A DNA stretch of 64,000 nucleotides from NCBI RefSeq assembly GCF_036320965.1, contig NC_092231.1, forward strand, positions 1,725,197 through 1,789,196. Direction: 5' to 3'. The notes below the pieces were generated by a model that saw only the letters and a program-made list of their open reading frames with translations, did no database searches and was not told the origin of the DNA. Source of the DNA: Panulirus ornatus (Eukaryota > Arthropoda > Malacostraca > Decapoda > Palinuridae). The position numbers and the translations under genes were made by a program. Below, one piece after another: positions 39,051 through 50,591 of this stretch; within the stretch, counting starts at the first letter, position 1, and each line of letters opens with the position of its first letter.

Positions 39051-39898
39051 GACTTGCGCATGAGGGAGGGTACCAGAACCTGACCCTCTCATATCCTGCC
39101 TCTTTTTATATATCCGTAAAGTTAAGGCGTGGACGGGGTTATCTGTACGTAACCGGAGCCTTCTACATGAGAAGATTGAGGTCAGTTAGACGTACAGGAG
39201 GGTGGCACGGGTGGTGCTGGTGTAGTTCAGGACAGGAAATCTGTCGCTTCGTGTAAGGTCGCCTGAACATCCCCAGACGTACTGTAGTAGCGCAACCAAC
39301 GTGATGCTGTGCTGTGCTGCGGAAGGATCGATGCGAGACGGAAGCATAAAAGATCTTGTCTCGAGAGATGCGTCAGAGATGATCTGTTATTTCCTCTTTA
39401 TGACATCTGGGGGCCACTCTGTCGCCTCCCGCTACCACCCTTTTCCTCTCCTTATGGACTGTTAACATAATGGAGTAGACCAGGGAAGCGTCTGGCATGA
39501 AAGTGTGTTATGCGGGCTCGTGAATTTCTTATTTTCTAAGCGCTCCTGTACGAGAGGGCTCGGATTCAGAACTTGGGGAAGGGGATTCGGGCAGCGCTAG
39601 ATATTGGACCAAGAGTTCTTGTTGAATGGCTTTGTGGTACACTATTCTCACGCCCTGTGATGTTCCGATGTTCAACTACTCGAGACCCGTAGTTTACTGT
39701 GATTCTCCCACGGTCCTCAGAGCAACTGCAGACCCATGTGAATGCAGAATATTGTAAGATCTTCGTTGGTCAGGACGTGCGAGGATGACCCTGGGAAGAG
39801 AGAGAATAGTATCAAGGATGTTGTGTCTCTGGATGAGCAAGAATTTATAAATAAACCAGTATAATGCCTCGAGTGTGTCACCTGTGGGACCTGGCCTC

Positions 39899-39980
39899 AC
39901 CTGTACAGTGTTTGCAGTGACCTGTACAGTGTTTGCAGTGACCTGTGCAGTGTTTGCAGTGACCTGTGCAGTGTTTGAGG
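39899..39980. repeat. 21-bp minisatellite, four units
   Basis: CTGTACAGTGTTTGCAGTGA with period 21 (starts at 39901, 39922, 39943, 39964). The last two units carry CTGTGCAG. Confidence 0.92.
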
Positions 39981-40165
39981 GTTGCCCAGCGGCCGGGCGG
40001 TGACGTCCACAGGCAAGCCGTCCAGGACACACCCGGTGTTCGACCAGGGAACGTAGGGCTGGGGCCGGCTTCTCATTGTGTGGCCTGTGTTCGACACGAC
40101 CTGGGAGAAACCGTGTTGCTTTTTGGTGTGTATAGAACACGAGTCCGCCTCCCGCAGTACGTGTT

Positions 40166-40192
40166 CACACACACACACACACACACACACAC
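40166..40192. repeat. (CA)n tract
   Basis: About 13 CA units. Confidence 0.95.
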
Positions 40193-40488
40193 CTCCCCTG
40201 TAGTGAGCGGTACATTGGGTGAAGGGTCTGTATGGCGAGTTATTCCGACGTGACTAATTGTGGCTTTACGCAAGGTTTATTTTATCTCCACCGAACTGAC
40301 TGGTCTGCTAAAATTAGCGGACCAACAAGTCAGGTCTTTATATAGAACTAGAGACACTGGCGGCCATTTCTAGACTACCCGGCTACGCTGCTTACTGTGG
40401 AGGATCTTAAGTTTGTGTCGGGTCACGTGTGTAGTAGGAGGCCTCGCACACATTGTAAAGGAGGATGGGAGGCGGTAACGGGTGTCGG

Positions 40489-40505
40489 GGGGGGGGGGGG
40501 GGGGG
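40489..40505. repeat. Poly-G tract
   Basis: Seventeen G residues. Further poly-G runs lie at 40892-40910 and 40965-40977. Confidence 0.93.
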
Positions 40506-41284
40506 TTACCGTCTGAGGAGGCTGATGTTAAAGCGGAGGTGAGTGAGGGACAGCGCCGACCGACGCGTCACGTCGGCTCCTCCTCCTCCCGACACGTCGG
40601 GTCTGCGACCATTCAAGACAGCTCCCCCACCTCCCCGTCCTCCACCTCAGGGCACATCTCACCCACAAACCCATTTTCTTGTCATGCACATGACGCGCAG
40701 ACGGACACCCCCCACCCGAGTTGACCACCACGTGGGTCGGGTGTTGGGAGTGAGCCAGCATACGTGCTGACCCCGGGTACTGGCCGGGCTCGTGTTATAA
40801 CACAGCAACGGCCGGCCGGCCGGCCCACCACAGCCACAGACATTACCAGGTAACGACTATATATAGGAGCAACGAGGAGGCGGACAGACTGGTGGGGGGG
40901 GGGGGGGGGGCACTAGGCGGTCGTGCGGGCACACAAGGGTTGCTTTATGATGCAAGTGATGGTGGGGGGGGGGGGGTGAGACTTGATACCCCAGCCCCCC
41001 CTGCAGGAGGAGGAGGAGGCGGCGGGAGGCTGCTGGTGGTGTGTATCTTCGCACCAGCCAACACCAGCAGGAGGAGATCCAGGGCGAACCTGAAGTCACA
41101 CTGATCTTCAACTATGATGCCTGGCGCAGTTATCAGTCAGTTTGATAACGTTATTTATCAGGCATCATGCTACGGCGTGGACAGGACTGAAAATGTAGGC
41201 ACTATAGTGTTATACCAATACAGAGGTGTATGTGTGTATGTATGTGTCAGGTTGCATGGGGTAAGCTGAGGGTCCCATGTATTC

Positions 41285-41287
<3 letters not shown>

Positions 41288-41316
<29 letters not shown>
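41288..41316. repeat. (CA)n tract
   Basis: About 14 CA units. Confidence 0.95.
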
Positions 41317-41317
<1 letters not shown>

Positions 41318-41583
41318 CGTGAATCGGGGGAGGAGGGAGGTCGTTGCTTGCTGTGTACACTGTGGTAATGTACGAGTCACAGCGGTGGGCTGAGGGCCTC
41401 ACGCGTTAGTACGTAATGACGTGAACTTCACATGACGGGACAACATCCGTGATCAGTACGCACGTCGCAACGTGTGGCGTCTCGGACGGGAAAAGGCAGT
41501 CGAGGATCTGGTCACGAAAAGTTTTTTCAGTCCTGGGAATGATCTGCGTCAGGTTATCCTTAAAAGCTCGACCGTTCGAGTAA

Positions 41584-41635
41584 AGTTTGAGAGGTGGCAC
41601 GTAAGTTTGAGAGGTGGCACGTAAGTTTGAGACTA
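41584..41635. repeat. 20-bp repeat, 2.5 units
   Basis: GTAAGTTTGAGAGGTGGCAC repeated, with an upstream AAAGTTTGAGAGGTGGCAC. Confidence 0.85.
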
Positions 41636-41869
41636 AGTTGTATGGTTTTAAGAGTGTAATCCCTTCGCGCCCCCAACCCCGCTCGCTAACAGTAGGCAGA
41701 GGGATTAATTGGGGTCATAGAGGGGACTGAATAAGTTAGAGAATAGGGTTGATAATGGCAGTCATGATGTGACAAGACACTGGAGTTGTTTCCGGGTTAC
41801 ATTCCTTGGTGGCTAGGCCATCATCGCTTGACCTTGTGAAGTTGTTGACAGGTAAAATGACCGCATTGT

Positions 41870-42230
41870 ACAATCATGAAAATTATAGCAACGCCTTGTA
41901 AAAGTGTTAGAAATTAAAGAACTTTTGCAAAAGTGTTAGAAATTAAAGGATAGCCACTTAAAAGGCTTAGAATAAAAAGAATGTCTTGTCAAGCACTTGA
42001 AAATTAAAGTAATGCATCGTGATATCCTGTAAGTTTAAAGGAATGCATTTGTGAAAATCATAAAAATTAAAGGAACGATTTGTTAAAGATTTGAAAGTGA
42101 AAGGAACGCCTTTATGTAAGCTAAGACGGCAGTCAACCGAGGCCCTAATCAAAGCCATCCCATTAACGCCATTCTTTCGTCTGTTTCCTTGCGCTACCTC
42201 GCTAACGCGGGAGACAGCGACAAAGTATAA

Positions 42231-42270
<40 letters not shown>

Positions 42271-42420
42271 CCTACCCTGAGCCATTTACCTATTTAAATG
42301 CATGAAAAAGGAAACACCGTGTGGAAGACATTGAAATTATGGGAACTGTTTGTGGATGACTTGAAAGGTAAACACCATGCGATAGAATATACGATGAAAT
42401 GGACGTCTTGTAAAATACGT
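41870..42420. repeat. Old ~35-bp minisatellite interrupted by a LINE tail
   Basis: Degenerate units with GAAAATTAAAGGAACGCCTT and TGTAAAAG(T/G)NTTAGA motifs run 41870-42117, about seven units. Related units (GAAATTATGGGAACTGTTTG, GGACGTCTTGTAAAATACGT) resume at 42300-42420 after the LINE fragment. Confidence 0.65.
42120..42266 (+). mobile_element. LINE 3'-tail fragment ending in (AT)n
   Basis: The segment 42169-42233 matches, on the opposite strand, the terminal tail of the LINE at 43916-43980 (TTCTTTCGTCTGTTTCCTTG, then CGCTACCTCGC, then CGGGAGACAGCGACAAAGTA). It runs into an AT tract at 42235-42266 that may be its own tail. The 5' edge is placed where flanking minisatellite similarity stops, and is approximate. 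Confidence 0.75.
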
Positions 42421-42662
42421 GAACATTATTAGCTTAATGTGAGGGTGTGTGGAGGAAGAAAATGGCTTTAAACAACTTGGGGAGAAGCAAGGTGGGTGTT
42501 TTAATGGAAGTCATCAGATAAAGCCACACAAAACACGAGCAGTATTGGCTGTATATGCTGACACTGATGGTGTCACAAAGTATGCTGGGGGATCAGGAGC
42601 CAAGAACGAAGTGCTAGTGCTAGTGAGGACGGGGTAAACGCCAGGCTCCCACATCATCGTCA

Positions 42663-42665
<3 letters not shown>

Positions 42666-42742
<77 letters not shown>
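42666..42742. repeat. (CT)n tract with one interruption
   Basis: About 77 bp of CT with a TTCT phase break near 42700. Confidence 0.97.
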
Positions 42743-42746
<4 letters not shown>

Positions 42747-43027
42747 GAACACGTTGTGACTGTGGTAGTGCTGTCTCGCAGACGTCATTAGTTTAACTTT
42801 AGATAGATGGAGCAGCATGGTGGGTGCATTTATATCAGTGTCGAGTCGCCTATGAAGACGTTGTCTTACTGGCTATATCATCAGCCAGCCTGCCCTTCCC
42901 TCTGTGCCTGGGAGTCAGTCAGGTTGGTACTCGCGAAGATTGAATACCTGACGGTCTCATACAGAACAACTTGAGACGTTGGCCAAGTTTTCAGTATTAA
43001 AGAAACCTAAAGAAGTGTTCATTTCCG

Positions 43028-43170
43028 GAGCACTACGGCGTTACCCTCAGGTGTGATTCCCTGACCTTCGACCTGACGCTCCAGGGGTCAAGTCAAGGTC
43101 AGGTCAGGTCAGGTTACGTCATCGTGCACAAGGGTCGTCCTGTCTGTCTCGAGGATCATGCCGTCACGCA
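43028..43170. mobile_element. Palindromic element copy, duplicated GGTCA core
   Basis: GAGCACTACGGCGTTACCCT leads to CCCTGACCTTCGACCTGACG, then a GGTCA run (AAGGTCAGGTCAGGTCAGGT). The right arm has GTGCACAAGGGTCGTCC and CTCGAGGATCATGCCGTC. Confidence 0.6.
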
Positions 43171-43760
43171 GGCTAAAATGGCTTAAGACGCGGAATGCCG
43201 TGTGTGTGTGTGTGTGTGTACCACATAATGGCTCTTATGTGTAGTGGTTGTGAAGAGGATGTTGAAATAGCTGTAACCACTATAGTTGTTGATCTCTGCC
43301 ACAGTCCACGAGGTATTGATTAAAGGGATACACACAAAAATAACCAGCATGTGAAAGTTTTATACACGAGGCAGTATGTTTGTGTTCGTGAGATTTTTTC
43401 TAGATATGCACAACGAAGTTTGAATGGAGTTTGGGAATTTTATACAAATGTACTTGAACTATTGCCCCTCGAACAAAGCTTAACATAGTATTTTTTTTGT
43501 TATTATTGAAATGATTGTATCTGAAAACCTTGTTAATGGAAGGGTATTGTACATAATGTTGGGTCGAAGAGAGAAAAATGAGAAATTGTAAATTTCTCTA
43601 TACTGTGACAGCTTTCCATGAGTGGTGGGTGTAGCACAGGTGGAGCGTCAGACGTGTTCAGTGTGTGGACCACATGTGTTCTGAGCGGTGGTGTACATGG
43701 ATGACCTCCTGGTGCCTGTAGCTACCTGGATGACCGAGGACCGAGCCTTGTACTCTGACG

Positions 43761-43801
<41 letters not shown>
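43761..43801. repeat. (GA)n tract
   Basis: About 41 bp of GA. Confidence 0.96.
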
Positions 43802-43802
<1 letters not shown>

Positions 43803-43884
43803 CCACACCACGTCTCCTGAGCTAGACGATTACTGATGTAGATTTTGGAACGGATGTGTTGCCTAAGCATTACAAATATATTTA

Positions 43885-43888
<4 letters not shown>

Positions 43889-43916
<28 letters not shown>

Positions 43917-45412
43917 TACTTTGTCGCTGTCTCCCGCGTTTGCGAGGTAGCGCAAGGAAACAGACGAAAGAAATGGCCCAACCCCCCCCATACACATGTA
44001 CATACACACGTCCACACACGCAAATATACATACCTACACAGCTTTCCATGGTTTACCCCAGACGCTTCACATGCCTTGATTCAATCCACTGACAGCACGT
44101 CAACCCCTGTATACCACATCGCTCCAATTCACTCTATTCCTTGCCCTCCTTTCACCCTCCTGCATGTTCAGGCCCCGATCACACAAAATCCTTTTCACTC
44201 CATCTTTCCACCTCCAATTTGGTCTCCCTCTTCTCCTCGTTCCCTCCACCTCCGACACATATATCCTCTTGGTCAATCTTTCCTCACTCATTCTCTCCAT
44301 GTGCCCAAACCATTTCAAAACACCCTCTTCTGCTCTCTCAACCACGCTCTTTTTATTTCCACACATCTCTCTTACCCTTACGTTACTTACTCGATCAAAC
44401 CACCTCACACCACACATTGTCCTCAAACATCTCATTTCCAGCACATCCATCCTCCTGCGCACAACTCTATCCATAGCCCACGCCTCGCAACCATACAACA
44501 TTGTTGGAACTACTATTCCTTCAAACATACCCATTTTTGCTTTCCGGGATAATGTTCTCGACTTCCACACATTTTTCAAGGCTCCCAAAATTTTCGCCCC
44601 CTCCCCCACCCTATGATCCACTTCCGCTTCCATGGTTCCATCCGCTGACAGATCCACTCCCAGATATCTAAAACACTTCACTTCCTCCAGCCTCTCACCA
44701 TTCAAACTCACCTCCCAATTGACTTGACCCTCAACCCTACTGTACCTAATAACCTTGCTCTTATTGACATTTACTCTTAACTTTCTTCTTCCACACACTT
44801 TACCAAACTCCGTCACCAGCTTCTGCAGTTTCTCACATGAATCCGCCACCAGCGCTGTATCATCAGCGAACAACAACTGACTCACTTCCCAAGCTCTCTC
44901 ATCCCCAACAGACTTCATACTTGCCCCTCTTTCCAAAACTCTTGCATTTACCTCCCTAACAACCCCATCCATAAACAAATTAAACAACCATGGAGACATC
45001 ACACACCCCTGCCGCAAACCTACATTCACTGAGAACCAATCACTTTCCTCTCTTCCTACACGTACACATGCCTTACATCCTCGATAAAAACTTTTCACTG
45101 CTTCTAACAACTTGCCTCCCACACCATATATTTTTAATACCTTCCACAGAGCATCTCTATCAACTCTATCATATGCCTTCTCCAGATCCATAAATGCTAC
45201 ATACAAATCCATTTGCTTTTCTAAGTATTTCTCACATACATTCTTCAAAGCAAACACCTGATCCACACATCCTCTACCACTTCTGAAACCACACTGCTCT
45301 TCCCCAATCTGATGCTCTGTACATGCCTTCACCCTCTCAATCAATACCCTCCCATATAATTTACCAGGAATACTCAACAAACTTATACCTCTGTAATTTG
45401 ATGACTTTGTTA
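43889..45412 (-). mobile_element. 5'-truncated LINE insertion with poly(A) tail
   Basis: On the minus strand the RT frame is followed by a 3' region. It contains a (TG/TA)-rich stretch and a conserved terminal segment (43916-43980) with GCGCTACCTCGC and CGCGGGAGACAGCGACAAAG. It then ends in 27 A residues, visible as T at 43889-43915. The upper boundary near 45412 is where similarity to LINE RT stops. No target-site duplication was defined. Related fragments lie at 42165-42266, 37200-37810 and 56645-56775. Confidence 0.88.
44100..45380 (-). CDS. Non-LTR retrotransposon reverse transcriptase, 5'-truncated ORF
   Basis: An uninterrupted 426-codon frame encodes the palm and C-terminal part of a LINE reverse transcriptase, which copies element RNA into DNA at a nicked target. 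Visible motifs are QCGFRSGRGC (29-38), MDLEKAYDRV with the first catalytic Asp (64-73), GLRQGCVMSP (121-130), the catalytic FADD (171-174), FRYLGVDLSADG (237-248), LYGCEAW (295-301) and WFGHMERM (357-364). It ends DVVYRG-stop. The same frame continues upstream of the listed Met to about 45408 (NYRGISLL...), so the Met is not a real start. The endonuclease and first RT blocks are missing, as expected for a 5'-truncated insertion. It is intact but probably not autonomous. The C-terminal pattern suggests an RTE-like clade, which I cannot confirm without a tree. Confidence 0.95.
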   Translation of the reverse strand: MLSIPGKLYGRVLIERVKACTEHQIGEEQCGFRSGRGCVDQVFALKNVCEKYLEKQMDLYVAFMDLEKAYDRVDRDALWKVLKIYGVGGKLLEAVKSFYRGCKACVRVGREESDWFSVNVGLRQGCVMSPWLFNLFMDGVVREVNARVLERGASMKSVGDERAWEVSQLLFADDTALVADSCEKLQKLVTEFGKVCGRRKLRVNVNKSKVIRYSRVEGQVNWEVSLNGERLEEVKCFRYLGVDLSADGTMEAEVDHRVGEGAKILGALKNVWKSRTLSRKAKMGMFEGIVVPTMLYGCEAWAMDRVVRRRMDVLEMRCLRTMCGVRWFDRVSNVRVREMCGNKKSVVERAEEGVLKWFGHMERMSEERLTKRIYVSEVEGTRRRGRPNWRWKDGVKRILCDRGLNMQEGERRARNRVNWSDVVYRG

Positions 45413-47320
45413 GTTGTCAAGACATGATGGTTGATAGATGATGATGGGGTGTTGATTATTGTGGTTGATGTCTCGTTCTTTGAGGCACCGTAGGTCGTGC
45501 GTGGTAGCGGCAGATGTCTTACTCTGGTTCTCACAGTTCATGTTGTGTGCCCAGTACACAGGAATGATGTGCAGACATTTCTTTAATGGGGGGGGGGGGA
45601 ATCGGGGATGGGGGTGGGAGCAGAGAGTTTTACATTAATAAATGTTACTTGGAACGTCAGTAGAAAGGTCTATTAAAGCAAGATCATAACAATACAAACC
45701 CTGCCATTCCCAAAGAAACTTAGCCAACGTGTCTACAGTTTCTCACACTCGTTCCTGATTGATGACAATCCAAGCCACAGTGTCGTGTTATCACGTGCAG
45801 ATGCCCTGTAACGTAGTAACATCACGTGCAGATGGTCAGTAACATAGTAACATCACGTGCAGATGGTCATTGTAACTGTAGGAATGACTCTCTCCGTCAG
45901 AGGGACTGACGGTGTAAGTGGGCATCGCTCGTCTTCCAGTTCACCGTTTTCTACTTAATATCTTTTAATAAAGAAGGGATGAGGTAGGAAGTCCTCGAGC
46001 ACCGGATCACAAACACTCGTCTTCCTCGTAATCACAGAGGAACAAGTTAAAACATGGTGTTAAATACTCGTATTATGATGACCTGACCGTGGCTAGAATA
46101 GATCAACCACCATTGGTCTCGTCAGAGATGGTGTGGCCTGGAGTGTGTGAACCATGAATGGGGAGGGGGGGGGTTACCAGTGATGAGGTTCTCCACAACA
46201 ATTGGCCGCCACTCTGGGACCCTGATATATTGCTGGTAACTATACCATTTAGGGGCAGCCGAACCTGCAGAGGGAGAAAGACTTTCAAAACATTATACGC
46301 AGTGGGTATTGCTTGTCACTCCACCCACACTCCTGGGAACTGATTGTGTTGTTTTTCTCCTGTTTGTATGATGGACGTGGACGATGTGAAATAAGTCCAC
46401 TGTAATTAAAATTCACCTTGAGTACGGTCTGGAGAATCACTGAACATTCACAGTGTGACACTGTTCGTCTCGGTCACTTGGATATTTTAGCAACATAATG
46501 TAACACGCAGGAAATGGATTATATAAGGCTCAGTCTGCAGGACACGGGGGTGCCTGCGCATGGCGGCCTGCAACAGCCAGAGTGATCAGAGGACCATGGT
46601 CCCTGACAGACCCGTAGAGAGAAACTACCTTCGCTTTTCCGCCACAGTGAGGTAGCTTCGCAAACACACCATTGAGCCTTTCAGGAAAATTCCTTGCATG
46701 GCTCTTCCTTTTGTTCCAACTTTCTGGAAGTGATAATACAGGAGGGGAGGGCTTGTAGACCTCTGCCCCTTTTAGTCGCCATCTGCGTCACGCAGGAGCA
46801 ACAGGGTCAGTGTTCTCATGACCCCCAGGTGTAATACTTTTCGCAAGTTGTGCATATATGTGTGTGTGTGTGTGTGTGAACAGAAAACGTGATATATGTA
46901 TTCGTCAAGGGTCAAGAGACGGGTCACCACCAGTGTAAAACTCTCTCCTCGCGACAAGTGAACTGTAATCACTACGTATATCAAAATGTATTTTAGATAT
47001 ACTTGGCAGGGGTAGCCATGTCAGTGACCCCGATGCCGTACAGGAATGTGTTAGTCTACTTCATTGATGGAGAACGGGGAAATCCGCGCAGGCTGGCGTG
47101 GCTCTTGTCTCGTGTAACTACGTCATGTACATTGTTGGAGAGCTGGTGTCTGTGTTGCCACGTGAGGTAGGGATGTAGGCGCAGGACAACACACGCTGTC
47201 TGTCTGTCCTGGAAACATGCCATATTGGGCTGACGGATGGACCCAGAGCGACAATACTGATGACATCTCAACATGGGAGTCACTCTGGCCAGGGGACGGG
47301 TCGAGGTCCCGTGAAAGGCT
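45413..47320. other. No gene recognised
   Basis: A poly-G run (45589-45599), a TG tract at 46859-46878 and the ~33-bp repeat. No coding signal. Confidence 0.55.
45790..45875. repeat. ~33-bp tandem repeat, 2.5 units
   Basis: AACATCACGTGCAGATGGTC with TAACATAGT spacers, repeated. The first unit has ATCACGTGCAGATGCCC. Confidence 0.8.
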
Positions 47321-47682
47321 GTACGATCCTTGTGCACGACGGTACGACCCTTGTGCACGACGGTACGACCCTTGTGCACGACGGTACGACCCTTGTGCAC
47401 GACGGTACGACCCTTGAACACGACGGCACGACCCTTGAACACGACGGCACGACCCTTGTGAACGACGGTACTACCCTTGTGAACGACGGTACTACCCTTG
47501 TGAACGACGGCACAATCAATGAAAACAGCGTTACCCGCTTTTGAGCCAACGGTACGTGTTACAACACTGTACTATGCTTGAGCATAACGGTACGACCCGT
47601 ATGCATAATGACCCGGTTTTTAGCGAGTCCTGATGGGTCAGGTCAGAGGCCAGACAAATCATACCCAGGTGTGCCATCACTG
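47321..47682. mobile_element. Palindromic element copy with left arm expanded into a 21-bp tandem array
   Basis: Nine recognisable 21-bp units (47321-47509), each beginning GTACGACCCTTG or a close variant and ending in ACGACG, are followed by degenerate units to about 47600. Then come the element core (GGGTCAGGTCAGAGGCCAGA near 47637-47656) and a short right arm. Because 21 is divisible by three, the array is open in several frames, with 7-residue periodicity. This looks like replication slippage within one arm of the dispersed family. Confidence 0.8.
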
Positions 47683-47748
47683 TACAGCTGAAGAGCTGAA
47701 AGGTTCTTACAAAGATGTTGGCAACACTGGGAGATCATGAGCACATGA

Positions 47749-47802
47749 ATGAGTCACGTGACACACCTTATGACAGTCACGTGACACACCTTATGACAGA
47801 GA
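47749..47802. repeat. ~25-bp tandem duplication with CACGTG E-boxes
   Basis: GTCACGTGACACACCTTATG occurs twice. Each copy has the palindrome GTCACGTGAC. Confidence 0.88.
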
Positions 47803-49095
47803 ACAGTGAACTAATAACTTATTGCAGTATCTAATCCTCTCTCCCCGATTGTTATCCTGTATGGTAAGGTGAGGCTGATAGCGTGGGGTGTGGGTCAAGA
47901 TGACACAAGGGCTACCGTTGTGGGATTGGATCATCATGAAGGTGTGTGTGTGTAGGGGTTGGGGGAGGGGCGCTTGCTGGGCTCTTGACGTTCATTAGTG
48001 TACCCCGGACGGCCATTACTGGGGCACATACGAGACCAGCTCCTCACGCTGCCGTGTGGCCGACCCTTGTGGCTTGCTTGTTCTGTCAACACCCCCAACC
48101 CAGCCCCAGCCAGCCCCCCTGGCCTCCCATGTTGTGGTGTGGACGCAGGAGGCTCGACTGGTGTGTTGTCAGACATCGTGCACTGGCCTGCCGTGTTGTG
48201 TGGCCAACGTAGCGTCTGATGCTCTGCTGCTATGTTGAGAGAGAGGCACACTTCACCGGCGATTCACGCCCCCGTGTTCGGCCTCATGCGGGTTGTGTTG
48301 GCCATCCGGGAGAGACGAGACTGTGGACGTACCGAGTACACCGGGTCGAGACCCGTGGGAGGTCATTCTGGGGAGCCGAACCCGTGGTGACGAGGTTAAA
48401 GCTGGCCAGGACGTGGTAGCTACAGTCACTCCCGCACCAAGACCAGTGATTTTTTCCCTGGCATCACCATGATTCTTCCTCTACGTCGCTGACTGTCATG
48501 TGGTGTGCGACTATTCTGGCCGTCATCTGGAACCCACAACGAAGCAGACTGGCCGGCCGGGTTGTCATGTTGACAATGACCCATACAGTCACATAGACTC
48601 GTGGGGACATAGACACTGGGAAGTTATACCAGAACATAGGTAGAGTCACACTGTATCTGGAGTACGACTGTGGCTGTCCCGTGCTGGAAGCTGCTGGGGA
48701 ATGCAGGCAGCAACAGACCGCTGGTATGAGGCCCCTTGTAGCAGGGCCTCGGCCCACCTCGGTAACTCGACTCATACTTGGCTATATATGCATAACTTAC
48801 GTACACACTCAGGGCTGTCGAGTGCCTAGTGATGTTTTGGCCACAGCGCGGAATGTGGCCTCTTAGATGGAGAGATTAACTCTATTTTTTACCTGCGTAA
48901 AGTTGAGAATACCTTGTTAGTTTGTTCACCCCAATCGAGTCGTATTTTTATTGAGCCGTCAGTAAAGAGGAGTGAGTGTGAGGCGTGAGTAAAGCGTGAG
49001 GAGGAAGACTTGCCTGCTCTGGCTGCTGGGTCTGCAGAGCTGGTGGTGGCCTCTCCCTGCCTGGTACTGCCAGGCATTTTACTTGTAGCTTCCTT

Positions 49096-49180
<85 letters not shown>

Positions 49181-50469
49181 GATGAAAGGTACAAGATGAC
49201 TGAGAACTTGGTTACTGCAGACATCATCCACAAATTAATGAATACGTTCGGTGGTAAGGAATGTTAAGAGATGGGTTACCGCCAACGTAAAACTCTCTTC
49301 CCGTACACTACAAGCATCACACATCATAACAACGGGGAAGATAATGACTATCAAGAACATGTTTGTTTCCACAGCAGTGATGAGGACGTCTGCCTTATAT
49401 AGGCTTTACTCCGACATTTATAAATAAGCAAATCAAACAATTCTGAAACTCCTCAGCAGCAGAGTTGACGACGGGCCACAACGTATGAACCATCATGACA
49501 CGTTAAGATAACTCTTATCTTGACATTGTACAATGAAGGGAAGGACGCGGGATGTACGTCTGGCAGCAGATTGAGGGCATGTACGAGATCGGGAAGCATC
49601 TCGCCGAGGAAGATGCAGAGTAAAGACTTCTGCAGTGATGCCAGAAGTATATATTATGTATTATATATATTACTAGCTGTGTAGGGTCCAGCTGTGTTAT
49701 GTAGTATATATGTTACGAACTATACGAGAGTCGAGCTACTGAGTTGGGAAATACCATTCAGTGCAGTACCAGGTGAGAGGAGAGTGTACGTGGAGCAATT
49801 ACGTGGACATTTCGGAGAAAATCGGGATACATACATGGTTAAGGTCGGTCCCTGATGAATCCTACTGTTGTCATCTTGGAGGAGTCTTCGGGAACCTCCT
49901 TCCCCACCAGCTCTGGCTGGCTGGCCCTCCAACAAGCTGTGGAAACCACCACACTTTGTAAACACTTGTCCCGGACCTTCTTAAAGTTCTGTTCCATGCG
50001 TCTCTTATGTTTACGATAGTGGCTGGCAGTATGTTGCGGGCCTGGATGTTTAAGGTGTTTTCTGTTTTTGTGCATCTCGCACCTTTTGATTTAAGAGGTA
50101 CTATTTTACAGTCGTCCATGGCTTTCGTGCCAGGAAGGAATTATATCCTGGTACAGCTGGAGGACCAGTCCATCTTGCAGTTTCCAAGCATAGATGACGA
50201 TATAAATGTACCTCTCTCGTCTACGCTGCAGGGAGTACAGCCTCTGTGATTTCAGGCGTCCTCATTTCTTCATTTGTACAGCTTGAGAACATTGGAAATT
50301 TTTTGCATGGGTATGTAGAGAGATTTCCAGACCAGCCAGCCGGGTTGTGATGGTTACTGGTGTGCCTGCTGTATAGCTCCGGTGTGTTGATGGGGTAGCG
50401 TCATTGTGGTGATGGTATGTGTATAGTAGTTGTGTCGTGCCAGTAGTGTAATGATGCCTTTCGTTACAG
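47803..50469. other. Probable intron upstream of the myosin P-loop exon
   Basis: No earlier myosin exon was recognised in this stretch. An open frame at 50007-50249 containing LEDQSIL is a chance resemblance in the wrong context. Confidence 0.5.
49099..49177. repeat. (CT)n tract
   Basis: About 79 bp of CT. Confidence 0.97.
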
Positions 50470-50591
50470 ATCGGGAGGACCAGAGTATCCTGTGTACGGG
50501 AGAGTCCGGCGCTGGCAAGACAGAGAACACCAAGAAAGTCATCCAGTACTTGGCCTACGTTGCAGCCTCCAAGGCCAAAGGCGGAGCATCC
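50470..50591 (+). CDS. zip: Non-muscle myosin II heavy chain, internal exon with ATP-binding P-loop
   Basis: This internal exon encodes 40 complete codons plus the last two bases of a split codon. The translation has the myosin P-loop GESGAGKT, followed by [18 protein letters not shown]. The QYLAYVA stretch is typical of the non-muscle/smooth-muscle (zipper, MYH9/10) class and differs from striated-muscle myosin. The segment binds nucleotide phosphates in the motor head of an actin-based cytoskeletal motor. The acceptor is CGTTACAG at 50462-50469. The leading 'at' fits a codon split after its first base, giving an Asp before REDQSIL as in known myosins. The donor is GTAAGT at 50592 in phase 0. 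The exon ends at loop 1, a known variable and alternatively spliced site in class II myosins. Upstream exons (for example the one ending AYRSML) and downstream exons were not recognised, so both flanking introns are long or leave the window. The orthologue name is by similarity only. Confidence 0.93.

Noticed and set aside
43845..44616. Plus-strand frames of 150-235 codons
   Set aside because: They are antisense to the intact LINE RT frame.
50007..50249. Upstream myosin exon (frame containing LEDQSIL)
   Set aside because: Only a few residues resemble the real exon. The flanking residues do not match a myosin head, and the real REDQSIL lies at 50472.
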